Assembly: GCA_030141605.1 (NCBI GenBank)
Contig: JAQGDQ010000127.1
Span: 496,001-560,000 of the forward strand
Length of the DNA stretch: 64,000 nt
Source of the DNA: Tubiluchus corallicola
Lineage: Eukaryota > Priapulida > Priapulimorpha > Priapulimorphida > Tubiluchidae
Reading direction: 5' to 3'
Shown here: positions 25,449 to 38,120 of the stretch, piece by piece
Position numbering within the stretch: position 1 is the stretch's first letter
Layout: each line of letters starts with the position of its first letter
The notes under the pieces: model-generated
Database searches by the model: none
Seen by the model: the letters and a program-made list of their open reading frames with translations, nothing else
Told to the model about the DNA's origin: nothing
Program-made: the position numbers and the translations under genes

Positions 25449-28400
25449 CTGAATTACCTATTGTAGTATCCAAATGGGTAAATTAGTTTGGTGAATGGTG
25501 AAAATTAATTTACCTTTTAAGGTAGTGTTACTATGGACTGCGTGTACACTGTGCGACATAACGAAGGTCTGCAATGTAGTGTGTAGTGATTTAAACAAGG
25601 TTATTTCCCAATTCCCGGGGAATTTTACATGGCAACGCCAAACATTCACTATAAAGCGGGGCGCATATCAGAAATTTTTACAAAAACATTGAATGTTTTC
25701 GTAATTAAATGTTTTTGCAAATCAATAAACCGAATCACTTTATTTGGATCTTTTTTGCACTGATAGTCTTTCCCAAATATTTGCGTATTTGTTAAGCTCG
25801 ATTTTTGTCATGTATGAATGATCTCTGTTTTGAGGAGAGGCTTATACGTTTCATTCAATACACTACGGCGCAGCTTATCTCTGACCATTTATGATTACGT
25901 GCTCACATTATTATTGTTCTCAAAGGGAGAGGGGTCAGGGCTATTGTACTGTACGCATTCACAGTGGCTGCTCGGATATTAGCTACACTGAAGAGTATAA
26001 GTCATGAAAGCCTTACATAATTTATTTTAAGAGCATAACCCTTTGCCCTTACTGTTTGCATTCACAGAGTGCTACAAGTATGCTTGTACCAATCGTAAGA
26101 AAACACAGTACAACTAGGAAAACGCGTGAACTCACGCACACACACACAGGCATATATAATATATGCGCTTATGTTTATCTATTTGGAATAATAACATCAA
26201 AGTATTGTTTTACTTGATATCAAATGTGATATTTTACATTTTATGCAATATTCTACATTATAAACACACATATCTCATTTAGCGTTTGCCACAGCAACAC
26301 GACACAGGACGTATCTTTATGATACATTTTACTCCTCTTCCTCCCCCACCCCTCAATCCTTTGTGAAGAACATGTGTAACTGTGGTGATGACAACAGCTG
26401 AAGTAAATGGACAGACTGGACAGCAGATGAAGGTTGAGACTGTACTGATTTGATCACTAGCGAGTACTGAGCAGCGTGAAAATCTCAAATGAATCCGAAG
26501 AACGCTACAGAAGATGGGCATTACAAACTACACGAAGCTCAAGGACAGAGAGATAAAAAAGCCAGTCTCATCAGAGTGAAATTGATCAAAGACATCTCTC
26601 AGCAGCATAGCGTCTTTGATAACGTACTTTTACAAATGAGACTGTGTGATGGATGTTTGGTTATCGTAAGTTGCGTTTTACTCTCCGACTATAGGAGGTG
26701 GTGTTTAGTAAATTCATTGAAATGAATTATCAATTTACTCTTCCAAGAGCAATTAACGCGACATTGTACAATTGTTCTGCAATTCATAAAGCTAAACGCA
26801 ACTCCGGAGGACATTTCTGAGAAGACATGGGACCTCTATATTTGCTTTTAGTACCAACAGGTTGGGTGGCTTGCGTGCAGTCTGAGCAACTTTTGTCATG
26901 CATCCGTCCAAAAGCAAGTCAAGTTCAACACCTGCATAGGGATAACCACACAACACAATAGGAGTGCAAGTACAATTGAATTTGTTTGCAAATGTTCTGG
27001 TAAGCTCTTGCTTGCAGATAAACAAGCTATTTATCAGTTTGCTAGTTGACAGTGTCCAAGCCCCTAGACAGCAACTCACTGCTAAACCGTGCTGTTTTCA
27101 AGAACAAAGATGATAGAATGAATCAGCTATGGTATTTGGACACACTTTGCCCAAGCATTCCCCTACCCATGGTCCTGTGACTTATCAAAAATCATTAGGT
27201 TTATCTTTACGACAAACAGATTAAGAGGTCTTGAACTACACTCCATTGTTAATATAAGATGCAGCGAAAAGTAGAATACCAAATGCCACAGACAGCATAA
27301 CCACTGCTTCCTACTCGGTCACCCAGTGCCTCCTTTCAAGAACAAGAATAACAACAGCAACAACAACAGCAACAACAACAATAACAACAACAGCATTTTC
27401 TCTCTATAAAAAGGATAAATTTAAGAGGCAAAAATCTGTTAAGATCAATGGCATAAGAAACTTAAAGGCTAATTCTGAGGGTTTAACATTCAACCTATAT
27501 GGTCGTCCACAAATTGACTTGAAGACGTTGTACACAAATGAGACAAACAACATGTTGTAGTTAAACACAAACAGAGAGTTTTCAAGTACCTCTGTAAACT
27601 AAACTGGTGCAGATTCGGTTCAAGAAACAAATAATTACAATTCTGACGGGAAACATGCGACTCAAGCAGCGCAAACACATGAAGAGATTTCAAGAACGTG
27701 AGTTATCCCCGATTTGTATACTTACTGCACAAAAGTGTACATACAGCATACCATGTACAGTTTGCCGCTGGGCTAACTACAACGTACATGCTTCAGAACT
27801 GTTATAATGACTAATCAAAGCTTACGAGAAATTTATCATTTTACTCCTAATATAAAATTTAGCAAAGTTTATGAAAAATCGAGAATCTTCAATTGACGGG
27901 CATTCTAAACCAAACAACTGTTAATATAATTCTATCTGGTTGAATTAAATTAACATCCTATTGACTAGCTCTCAATTCGTAAGCCTATGAATCATGTGTC
28001 TCGTACAGCTTTCTACTTCAAGAAATAAAAAGTTCATCAAGAAATGAAACGTACGTCTACAACTATTTGTGGCTGCAAATTTCAAAACAGTGCCTGTTAA
28101 ATTTCACACACTTTCAAATTTAGAAATATTTGCATATTTGCCCAGGTTAAAAAATCATCTGTTCTAGTGAAGGAATAAAATTTATAACTTGTAATTATTT
28201 ATAAAAGCACAGCTATTTACATCAATGCATGCAACACACATGATACAATTAAGCGAGAACTCTGTGACAAGTGTTTTAAATGAGTCAAATGTGCGACTTG
28301 TGTGTATAAACTCGAAGCTGAAAGCTCAGAATACACTATCAAGTTAGGAAAAGGTGCTCCGAGAAAGCGAATAGGCCTTGTAACATTATTTTCATACAAC

Positions 28401-30352
28401 TACAAGACTTAAGTGTTCACATGATTGGAACACCTTTAAACGGCATCGGAATTATCACTTTACATTAAAATATACCGGTACCAATAGGCTAATAACTATT
28501 ATTATACGAATCAACATTTTAATTACATCAGCTAACTACAAAACCAAACTTTAAAGAAAGTTAGACAAACATTAATTCACTAATGATTAGCTTAAAATAC
28601 CATTTATGTTGCCCTGGCATGTGTTCTTTGCATTCCAAACTAACGCTGATAAATTCGCTTGTCGGAGAAAACTGTAGAAAGAGTCACAACAACTTCTACA
28701 CTATATAAATACAAGCATCTGTTTCAGTGATTACAGATTACTGATGGCGTGCGGCCACTTCGCTAGCGTGGCAGTGTGTACTGTATGCTCACTCAGACAA
28801 CTGGAACATGCCATTATCGACGCAGAACAGGGATGAGGCATTGTCTGCGCACTCAGATATATCAGAGTGAGGATTTTCCTTCTTTACCTTTTACTCTCTA
28901 CAAGTTTATCACATAAAGTTGCGACGTATCACTGATAGACTTTGGGCACAGCTTTTAAGTACGATACGTCGTGTCAACGAAATTTAAAGTGTTTCTACTT
29001 CAAAGGTAATTGCCATTTTTAGCATTTAAATAGAAATTCGGTTTATGGAGCATTTTACACCAAACTATTTATTTAATTTTGCCCGAAACCACAAACTAAC
29101 GTGTAACTACTGAAAGACAACATTCATTGTAACAACTTTCATTATTACAGGTTAGCTGAGATAGGCTCGAATGTACTTAAACGAAAAATATACTATTTAA
29201 AAAGCCAGTTTGTGAAATTATTTGGTTTCAGTAAAATTATAGGCTTTGTTCTAATAATTCTGTTTTGACTTATTAGATTTTCACAGAGGAACATATTTAA
29301 GCTTGCATGAACAGACTAAGGAAGCAATTTAAAATAACTTATTTTCTTGTGTTTTATAAATTAACCGAAAACCATAATCCGTTTATTAATAAGTCACAAT
29401 AAAAATGACTACATTTTACCATTCTACTTCGGCCTGCACGGATTCTAATAATAAATGACTTGGCGTCTTAAAGTAATCGTGCCAGAAGCTAAAAAGTATT
29501 GTATAATTAGTATCAACTATCAATCATAGTCCACCTTTCTATCATACCTTTTGTATTTATCTATCAAAACAAGCAAACAAACAAATCAAACGGGCAGTGT
29601 GGTTTTGTTTTTAAAATTAATGCATTCCAAATAGCATTATTCAGTCTTCTCTTTTATATCTATGTACCAATCGTGCTTTACAATAAATGAGCAACAAAAA
29701 TATTGAGTCTCTCTTGCTTTTAAACATACGAACATCAAGCCTGCGATGTATTTCTCTCTATTAATTGATCATGTGCTCGTCTGCAGGATTTATTAATTTT
29801 TTGTATTTTACAGTTTACGGAAATGGAATAAATTTGATTGTTACACTCCATAAACGACCCTTATATCGAGTGCCCAAGTCACATGTCCCAATGCTATCTT
29901 GTAACTATGTTTATAACAAGAAAAATAGCGTAAAATTGGCTAATATTACATTGACGTATAATATAAGTTTTGGCCACATTTGAATTCATGTTTACTGTGA
30001 AGATCTCATTGAGGTTTATAAAAACTGGCCAGAAAAGAAAACATTTTGTTTTGTCCTTATTTAAAGTTAATAAAACAGGGCTTTTTATCTAACTTGCAAA
30101 ACCATAAACTAAACTAAACTGCGTATTTTCTTGATTGCATAATGGTTTAATCAGCAAATCATAGATGTAAACATTGTGCGTTTCTTCCTATAAACAAAAC
30201 TAGACTATATATTTCCACTAATTCACTTTCAATTTCAATTGACAGTAATAAAATCTAGAACCAGGCTAATATTTCTCCCGCTAACTAATGATAAGTTGAG
30301 CATTTTTCATAACAGTGTTAGACAGAGCTGTAGCTAAATGTCCCGAACGTAC
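25449..30352. other. Intron of the minus-strand gene
   Basis: About 4.9 kb, AT-rich, with a (CAA)n microsatellite. The minus-strand frame at 26792-27079 was examined as an exon and not accepted. No transposon recognised. Confidence 0.5.
27341..27394. repeat. (CAA)n microsatellite
   Basis: Imperfect ACAACAGCAACAACAAC array of about 50 bases in an intron. Confidence 0.85.
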
Positions 30353-30384
30353 CTGCTGCAGGGGTGTGTGAAATAACTTGCACG
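30353..30384 (-). CDS. 32-nt exon of the minus-strand gene
   Basis: Minus-strand acceptor TTTTTGTTGACTGCCCAATCAG and donor GTACGTTC. The first two bases (CG) complete GCG (Ala) with the G left by the exon at 30781-30866; the rest reads CKLFHTPLQQ and ends in phase 0. Confidence 0.65.
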
Positions 30385-30780
30385 CTGATTGGGCAGTCAA
30401 CAAAAATGATTGACATTATATTAGACGTCAATTATGGAAGGATTGAATATGATGTGCAGTGTAATTCTATTCTGCAGGGTGTGTGCGCTTAATAAGATTT
30501 TGGCCTGAAGCATTTGTGATTTGTGAAAGTGTTTAATATAAATTTTGAACATAATTGGAGAATAAAAATTAAGATGGTCTTCTTAATTACAAAACAACAA
30601 ACAGAATCACGCATAGGCAAAATAATGGTATGAAAATAATTTATGCCCCTGCCCCCTTGCCATATAGCATGGTGATGTAGCATACGCACAACGAAAGTTA
30701 CAACAAAAATATTTAACTGAACACAAACAATAATTGTGAATAGCTGTTCTACATTTCAACGTGTATATGAATATACTTAC

Positions 30781-30866
30781 CGACAGAAGCCTTTACGGTC
30801 TTAAAATTAACATGGGCCAAATTAAGCCTCTTCGGCAACTCTTGTCTCACAATAATATGGATGGCA
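30781..30866 (-). CDS. 86-nt exon of the minus-strand gene
   Basis: Minus-strand acceptor GATTATAAATAATTTAGCCTACAG and consensus donor GTAAGTATA. One frame is open: after the first base it reads AIHIIVRQELPKRLNLAHV, continues NFKTVKASV and leaves a G. The other two frames contain stops. Incoming phase fits the exon at 35601-35635. Confidence 0.75.
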
Positions 30867-33109
30867 CTGTAGGCTAAATTATTTATAATCTAATAATACT
30901 TTAATAATCATGCCAGACAATAGACACAAACCCAGGAATCCAGCAATCACTGAGCAATGAAGCTAACTTCTTGGCCATCGGGAGTTACTCTGTGGCCAAA
31001 TGATTTTATGTTTCCTTTTCGTACGTTATTCGAGCTTATGTAAACTAGCAATGGGTTTTCATTAGCGAACAGCGATGGAAAAATGATGATAACGAGCTAC
31101 AGGCGCGACCCCACAGGGTCAGCCTACCAAGTTCTAAATTTATCATATTTTCAGTTAAAGCTGCTGTTGTTACTACATTTAGTACATTTAATAATTTCTC
31201 CAGCAACTTTCGAGCAAGCATTTACATTCAGACATGCCCATGAAAACAATTCTTACCCGAGGCTTACAAATGTTTGATTGGGGTGATTGCTCAACAATTT
31301 TTAATACCGTGATATAGGCCTACTTTCGAAACAGATCACTAATGGTCAGTAAAACAACAAAAATATACAATAGAGATTGTGTCTATATCGTCAGTAAGGG
31401 CAAACGACAAATTTTTCACAATGAGTGAATCTAGAGTGTCGCGACATTTGCAGTAATTTAATGCGTTAGATACATAATCAGAACACCACCCTCAGTACCA
31501 TAGCTTCTAGGCAATAAATTTGCCAGGGTTGTGCTGCCATCTATCAGCGGCGCATCTAACTAGTTGAGTAAAATTCGCAGCCTCTTGAAAACTGATAACC
31601 AGTGCGTATGTGTCGGGTTTGGGTAAATCTAAGTTTGTTTCCATTAGTCTGAGCGTTTGGTCTATCCCGTGGAACAAGTCAAAATTCACAGCACAAAACT
31701 ACAAATGCTTTCAAAGCAAAGTACATGTATATTGTTTACAACGCGGGATCTACACTATACTTCAAATTCAAAAACGATTAAATGTCTAATGCTACAGACA
31801 CATTGGAAGCTTATGGTTACGTTGCACTAGACTTCAAAATTCTCTAAGTCCTGCAAATTAAAAGTAGTCTATTAATAATTTATATAATACAAAGACGAAA
31901 ATCTGTTCATTTTGTCCGTCTTTTATGCGCGTCCATCCATGGTCATGCTACAGCTTACCCCCAAATGCAGGGTGTGCAGTAAGAACCAGCATTGCCCCAG
32001 AAGGTTATAAAAGGTCAATTTAGATCACCACCATGGCGGCGTAAAAATAGCACTTTGTAGAACATTCTTTTGTAGTCGTCCATTGTTTTATTAAAGGTTT
32101 TAGGAGATCTCAATTTGGGCCATACCCACGCCTCACAACCGATGTCCAAAAATCAGTCAGTCTCAGCTAGTTATAATAAAAATAAAAATAACAACAAAAA
32201 AGAAAATTCCGCAATGACTTGCAGAATCTTAATACTGTTGCACATTTTCGGTTTACTATGGCAATGCAAAGTTACCTGGGGGTTCGAGTGCGACACAGGC
32301 AAACAATAGTATTTCTATACAATGGCACATTGCACACCTGGTGTCAGCAGACTTTGCAGACCTCCACCTGTCAACGACAACTGGAAACGACACAGGTAGT
32401 AATCGGCTGTTAATGAACGTGGTGTAGCATGAAACATTGGAATTATCGCATTTTCAATCATCATGAATTCTAATAAAATGGACAAAATCACATTTTCTTT
32501 TAACATATATTGTAGAAACAGGCTTTTACTTTCACTACGATGCATTAGCACACGGCTATCAGCAGGGAAAAAGAGTAACTTAGCTTTCTAACGTAATCTT
32601 ACGTTTAGCAACGTTGCGTTTTAATCGTAAAATGATTAGGTATCCTATAAATTTTAAATAAAGATTTGTTTCACCGCACATCAGGTTCAGCACGACATAA
32701 GTAACCTATAAGCAGCTAACCACAAACATAGTGTGGTTAGAAATCCAAAAACATTATAATCTAATATCTTTGAACCACTAATACTAGTATAATATTAACG
32801 TAGACAGCAAATTTTATAATAACACCAGTAAAAATTCGAATTACACTAAAATGTCACCGCTTATTGTCTCAAAAGACTATAACTACGCTGTAATTAAGTG
32901 TACAGTATTCAGTTTATCCGGTAAGCCTTCGAAAAAAATTTTACAGGACTGACAAATCAACAGAAACTTTATCATGGTTCAGAATCGCACACCTAGATAA
33001 AATTGTACAATTCTTACAATTGTACAAATCTTAATAATTAAACTCTTTAGTCACAAATAAAAACGCTAAAATAAAATAAATGACGTTAAACGAAATTTGA
33101 ATTTCTTAC

Positions 33110-33129
33110 CGATTGCAGGAAGTGAACAT
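33110..33129 (-). CDS. Possible alternative first coding exon
   Basis: On the minus strand an ATG opens MFTSCN plus two bases, followed by a good donor (GTAAGAAATTC). Those two bases (CG) join in frame to the exon at 30781-30866, giving Arg. It could start a shorter transcript. A GCGCATGCGC palindrome lies about 240 bp upstream on this strand. Support is only the donor and the phase match. Confidence 0.2.
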
Positions 33130-33369
33130 TTTACGTTAAGAAACTAGCTAGCTACAGTCATTTAAAATCATAAGATCATAATGAGATCATAATGGTATTA
33201 TAAGAAGTGTGAATGACGTTATTACATCATAATTTTGAACAGTGTATGCCAAACAGTAAGCAAGGGTGGGTTATGAAAGGTAATTCGATCGAAATACTAT
33301 ATAAAACATCTGAGAGTTACAACAAGATTATTATATTCATTCATCATACCACTTTCAGTTAACAGCTTG

Positions 33370-33379
33370 GCGCATGCGC
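33370..33379. promoter_or_regulatory. NRF1-type palindrome GCGCATGCGC
   Basis: A perfect match to the palindromic binding site of the NRF1 family in animals, unusual in this CG-poor stretch. It sits upstream of the possible alternative first exon of the minus-strand gene. Function is inferred. Confidence 0.3.
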
Positions 33380-34105
33380 TTATGCCGATTCTGACCGAGA
33401 ACGTAATCCTTCATAAGCATTCACCTTCGCCGCATAAAACAAACATGAAGGTATGTGATTCCAACCCAAAACTGGTAAAATAATCCCTATTCCACGTATT
33501 CCATTAGAAAGTCTTTTCACTAGAGATCATCTCACCGTTACACAGTCAGCTATCACTCATGATGTACCGCAGTCGAATGAAACCGTTTCACATTACGCGG
33601 GGATAGAGGCGTATGGGTAATCATTTTCACATTAGCCAAGGTAGACAGCCAGCCATCGCTAACGTGAAGAACACCTGCTCATAGAACGCAGTGGTACATG
33701 ATCATTGCGCACAGGAAATGAAGTGAAAATAAGAGTCAATTTCGCGTTAGAACAAAAGCAGATCGTATTATAAAAGCCTTGCCAGCCAGTGGGCATTCAT
33801 CAGTTAATGACCCGAGACCTAGCAGATAGGACCTGACGTACTAACTGCAGAATGAATCTGAAATTCACAGCTGTACAATTTCGACAAATCTTATATGTAT
33901 ATACAGTCTAATCAGGCGTCTCTCTGAGCTTAGCTCTAGCAAATAAAAATCTAAATTTACCCTGGAATTTTCCGTTAAAAGTCTATCCATAGGTTACAAC
34001 ACTAAAGTAGTTCCAAAATTTTGCTTACAAATTCAGTTTCGATACTTAACAGGTAGCCATTTCACTATTTGAGTCGTACTGGTGAACACAGTCAACGTTC
34101 TGAAC

Positions 34106-35571
34106 CAGCTGTTTTCAACCAGTGGTCCATGAACCGCAAATTACAAAAGAACCTTTGTTTTCTTCTTCTACTTTTTTGTGAATATAAGCGAGGATTCTGT
34201 CAAAGAGTAGAAAATTATATAAAAATAATTATTTCAAGAAAAACTTCATTTTTACACAATTCTCGTTGCGTGCCCTTTATGTAATACTTGTACTGGGAGC
34301 ATCGTGCATATTTGCCCAAAAATGGCATAATGGTCCGTAATGCGTCTTGACGTTTTCTCCTAAAGGCCGACTGGGCCCCAGGCCGAAAGAAGTTGGCAGC
34401 TCTACACCATTCCCACTTTCGAGAGAAACTGTGATGGCCGATGGCTACACCAGCAAAAACGAAAAAATAAAAGTTTAACTAAGCTGCGTGGCTCATCTCT
34501 CTTTGTGTAAAAAATCTTACAATGTTTCTTAATTTAAAGTATTGCTTTTGTTAGCCACTGATCCGAATATAAAATTTGTTATTCAGTTCGACAAGCCAAG
34601 TCGAGCCGGGTATTACAGGTGAAGGCACATTTACTGAATACTATCTGCTGACTTCAAAATTTCGTAAAATGGACAACTCATCGTTCTTGCATGTCAAAAA
34701 GAGCGAAATTTGGAAGCCACTATATATTAATTGTTTAAAACTTCCCAATTGTGCAATAATTTTTGGGTTGCTCTCTTGCTGAATAACTCTATAAAGAAGT
34801 TTATTTCGCCATGAAGTCCATGATGCCGGTCTAGTTGGCACTCTCGTTGTTCATATAATAAGTTTTACACAGTTTTATATCGTGAAATCACAACAAAGTT
34901 ATTCCGTGTTCTAATTTTTTAGAAAAAAACGAATTCATGAAAACGGTGGATAATGGTCTAAGTGACATATATAGGCGGACGGCAGAAAATACTCAGTAAG
35001 CAGCTATTCCAATATTTCGCATTCCGCTTTAGTTATGTAACACATAAACAGACAAATAGAAAGAGTTTTTAAAGGTCAATCTAGAGTAAAAACTTGAAAG
35101 TTTCCTATAAATATATGCAGGTTCTAAGTGTTTAAAAAACTGTCTTCGCATCCATATGTCGCTGATACTTTTTTACTAAATTAGTAATCTCCTTCTAAAA
35201 CTGTGAAACAGAAACAAGACTCCTGCGTAAAAAAAACACATAGCCTACTAAAGCTGTGTGATTTGTCATGAAAGAAAATCATGAATGAATGAAAGAAAGA
35301 AAATTTTGTTTGACATGACAGCAAACAAAATCAATGGTCTAGTAAGTAAACGAAGTAAAATCTGTATTGGAAAACGCTCGTTCTTTGTGTATTCAGTAAT
35401 ACGATTTCCTGCAGATTACGTACAAACTGTAAAATTGTATAATGCAAATTGTATATTGTGTAATATTCGAGTAGTTCGAGTCTGCCAGTCTATGGTCCCA
35501 ATTCTACCCTTGAAAAGTCAAAATTGAAAATTCTTCCCTTGGGGGATGGTCATCCCGGTTGAGAACCACTG
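34106..35571. mobile_element. Probable non-autonomous hAT-type element
   Basis: The left end CAGCTGTTTTCAACCAGTGG and the inverted right end CAGTGGTTCTCAACCGGG match well and resemble hAT termini of the CAGTGGTTCTCAACC type. The 8 bases outside (TTCTGAAC and CATGAACT) do not match, so boundaries or integrity are uncertain. No transposase domain is seen in the roughly 1.47 kb. A related right end lies at 59885-59968. The right end is within 30 bp of an exon at 35601. Confidence 0.5.
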
Positions 35572-35600
35572 CATGAACTAAACAGACTAGGTCCGCTTAC

Positions 35601-35635
35601 TGTTTTCGTCTGCAGATAATCTTTCTGAGCTCTTT
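35601..35635 (-). CDS. 35-nt exon of the minus-strand gene
   Basis: Minus-strand acceptor TCAGTTACTGTGTCGCTCAG and donor GTAAGC. Phase 0 in; reads KELRKIICRRK and leaves CA, which with the T of the next exon gives His. The intron before it is only 61 bp. A second acceptor a few bases on (GAGCTCAG) is possible. Confidence 0.6.
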
Positions 35636-35696
35636 CTGAGCGACACAGTAACTGACATAAATATTATTGTTGCTCGGGCAATTATCCATAACTTAC

Positions 35697-35762
35697 TTGT
35701 TGTTCAGAAGCGTCTAATTCTTGGTCTTCTGCTGTTTCTTCCAACTTTCGATAATTAAACAA
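35697..35762 (-). CDS. 22-codon exon of the minus-strand gene
   Basis: Minus-strand acceptor TTTTTTGATTTTTACAG and consensus donor GTAAGTTATG. Only one frame is open over 66 nt: LFNYRKLEETAEDQELDAS then EQQ, phase 0 at both ends. Acidic, predicted helical. Confidence 0.75.
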
Positions 35763-36782
35763 CTGTAAAAATCAAAAAATATTTGGGAATTTTTTGCAAC
35801 ATCTCATTAACATTACATAAAAGTGAATATTATTAATTTGGAACACTTGTGTTTGCCCCGGTCTATTATAGGCTTTTAATAATCATACTAAGTACTTGCA
35901 AAATAAATATTGTGTGCAGTTTTATACAGTGTTACCGTGTGGGCAAGTGCGCCATGCTTGACAGTATGCTTGGCCGACAGATTCTTGCCAGAAACTAGAA
36001 AACATTTCCCAAATGTTAGGGTTATAGTCGTCTGCGTCTCTGAGGAACTATATATGTTATTAATGACATGTTGTAATTCGTTTTATTGCTGAAACCTTCC
36101 AGTCTTGGATAACGGTACATCGACACAGAATAATTATGTCGAATGCCAGACGGCTTGCTTGGTGCAACTGAAAGATAGCTCCTGCTTTAAGCTCTAAATT
36201 TTTTATTATTAAAATCATAAATTACGAAAGAAAATTCCTCTCAAAGTGGAAAGCAAATAAAATTCTTAAGATGCTAGGGAGAAATACTAGACGCTGAACA
36301 GCTTGTCAAACTGACAACGTGGTGATGATTAATCAGTAACGGCAGTTTACAGGGATAATATTCCATGCAATAAATGTAATAAAGACTTTCAAAACGTGCG
36401 GATGTGTCGATGAGTAACTGTAGCGCCATTACTTATTCTCAATCTCCATCTGTTCTTGCTGAGATCATAAATAATTATTAAACTACACTGTATCTTCTCA
36501 GACATTGTCACATATGACATCTGCATGGTCCTGATGAATTAACAATGATAAGCTTGTATTACAAGATTATTAAAGGGGGAGAAAACGGAATTTTATACTA
36601 TGTCTCAAAAAGCTTTACGTGTAGAGTTACATTACTTAGTACAACACTTGTCTGTTTGAAAGACATGTAACTGAAAAAGAAAATTTTTAATAATTTAACA
36701 TGTTCGCGATAGTTGGTAAAGCGTCACTGATTCGCAGTCCCAGTGTGCATCAAAAAAACGTCATTGATTCAACAAAACATAC

Positions 36783-36826
36783 CTTATTAATCTGAAGTGA
36801 AGAGGTAAAGTGATTTATACTTTCGT
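36783..36826 (-). CDS. 44-nt exon of the minus-strand gene
   Basis: Minus-strand acceptor CACCTTACCAACTAG and donor GTATGT. The first two bases complete GAC (Asp) with the G left by the exon at 38023-38120; the rest reads ESINHFTSSLQINK and ends in phase 0. Confidence 0.65.
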
Positions 36827-38022
36827 CTAGTTGGTAAGGTGCGTGCCACGAATGCTCTACGCACTGTTATTTAAACACTTGTTTCAAACGGCTTAACGTC
36901 AAAATGGCTGTGCCTAACAATCACAATGCGAGCTTAAACTTTCAAGTTTTATACAGTGAAGTTGCTAATCAAGCTCTGTGCGCAATAAGACAGTATGCAG
37001 GTGATTTAAAATTTCAAGACGAATTTTTTTAGTCTATGTAAGTACAGATTTATGTTGTCCTTTAAAATTACTCAAAGTGCACCTTGTTATCAAATTGTTC
37101 ACGTCAATCGTTGGCGCTACAAACAAATTAATGACCGCAGATTTTTTGGTGTAACCACGTCACGGAATGGCCAAGTGATATTAATGATAGAAATTTCAAA
37201 TTTACTAATTAAAATGCTGATCAAAGCAAATGATGGGTGTAAGTGAACTGTAGGAATCTTTATGGCCGCTACCCTGCACGTTTGGTAGTCAATCAATGTA
37301 TTCTATAATTATAGACATTTTACAGTCAGAAATGACCCTGCACTCTGCCAACTAGCTTTCAGCGCTTATACTTTCACTTGACTCTGCTTGACATTATTAA
37401 GATGTATAGGAAAGGAATCACCATTTGTAAAGACAGATATTGCTCCATAAACCCAAATACTAAACAGTTCTACTGTGCGTATAGAACGCTACGTTCTAAG
37501 CGACTTGAATTGTGGAAACTTTCGCTGAAATGAAAGCCAGTCTAATGTAAATATGTAAATTAGTGAAGGTGTGGTACTTTGAGAAGCGTACCTACTTATT
37601 ACACGCTTGGTGGACTTTTACAACACACCTCACTGGTCCTTTCTACTCCATGGTGAGAAACTCAAAACAAGAGAAAATCTAACTTTACAATTGAGATACA
37701 ATAAACTTAGAACATCTGTAAGAGTATTAATCCACTTATTTATTGCTGAGTGAAACGCACACTGAGAATTTAATTACAATGCAAAGTGATTCTTTGTGGA
37801 TACTATGTGGAATCTATACTATATCGAACCCGCCGATTACCTATTAGTTTAATGACCAGCTTTAGTGCTGTTCTTAACTTCTGCCACCAAGTACACGCCA
37901 TGACCACACGGCTATTTATCCATGGCCATATAATGCATAAATACCGCAGCGTCTTGAACTGCTGCCAGAAGCTGTTTTTCTGTGCAAAACTCAATTAACG
38001 TTACGTATACGTGGATACTTAC
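36827..38022. other. Intron of the minus-strand gene
   Basis: About 1.2 kb, no recognised content. Confidence 0.5.
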
Positions 38023-38120
38023 CATAACTTTTGCTAACCTGAAGAATACACTCCACGCCATTATTTTCAAAGGCAATGATATTCAAAGTCAAAATTTGCG
38101 GGAGCGTAATTCTTGTTTGG
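38023..38120 (-). CDS. 98-nt exon of the minus-strand gene
   Basis: A consensus donor (GTAAGTATCC) ends an open stretch reading QTRITLPQILTLNIIAFENN then GVECILQVSKSY, leaving a G. The acceptor (CATTGAAACAG) has a poor pyrimidine tract, so the 5' border may be off by a few bases; another AG lies 9 nt inside. An in-frame stop upstream limits how far it can extend. Confidence 0.65.

Larger units (their letters stand above)
30867..35600. other. Intron of the minus-strand gene
   Basis: About 4.7 kb containing most of a probable hAT-type element (34106-35571) and a possible alternative first exon near 33110-33129, both listed separately. Otherwise AT-rich without recognised content. Confidence 0.45.

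Noticed and set aside
26792-27079. 95-codon minus-strand frame, possible exon
   Set aside because: The acceptor is weak and no usable donor ends the open stretch; it could not be joined to its neighbours in phase.
31507-31689. 60-codon minus-strand frame with protein-like composition
   Set aside because: No matching splice pair or phase with the flanking exons, and no recognised similarity.
36711-36760. TAGTTGGTAAAGCG followed by a TTCGCAGTCCC-like stretch, resembling a tRNA-derived SINE promoter
   Set aside because: Spacing and stem pairing do not give a tRNA, and no second copy with a tail was recognised.
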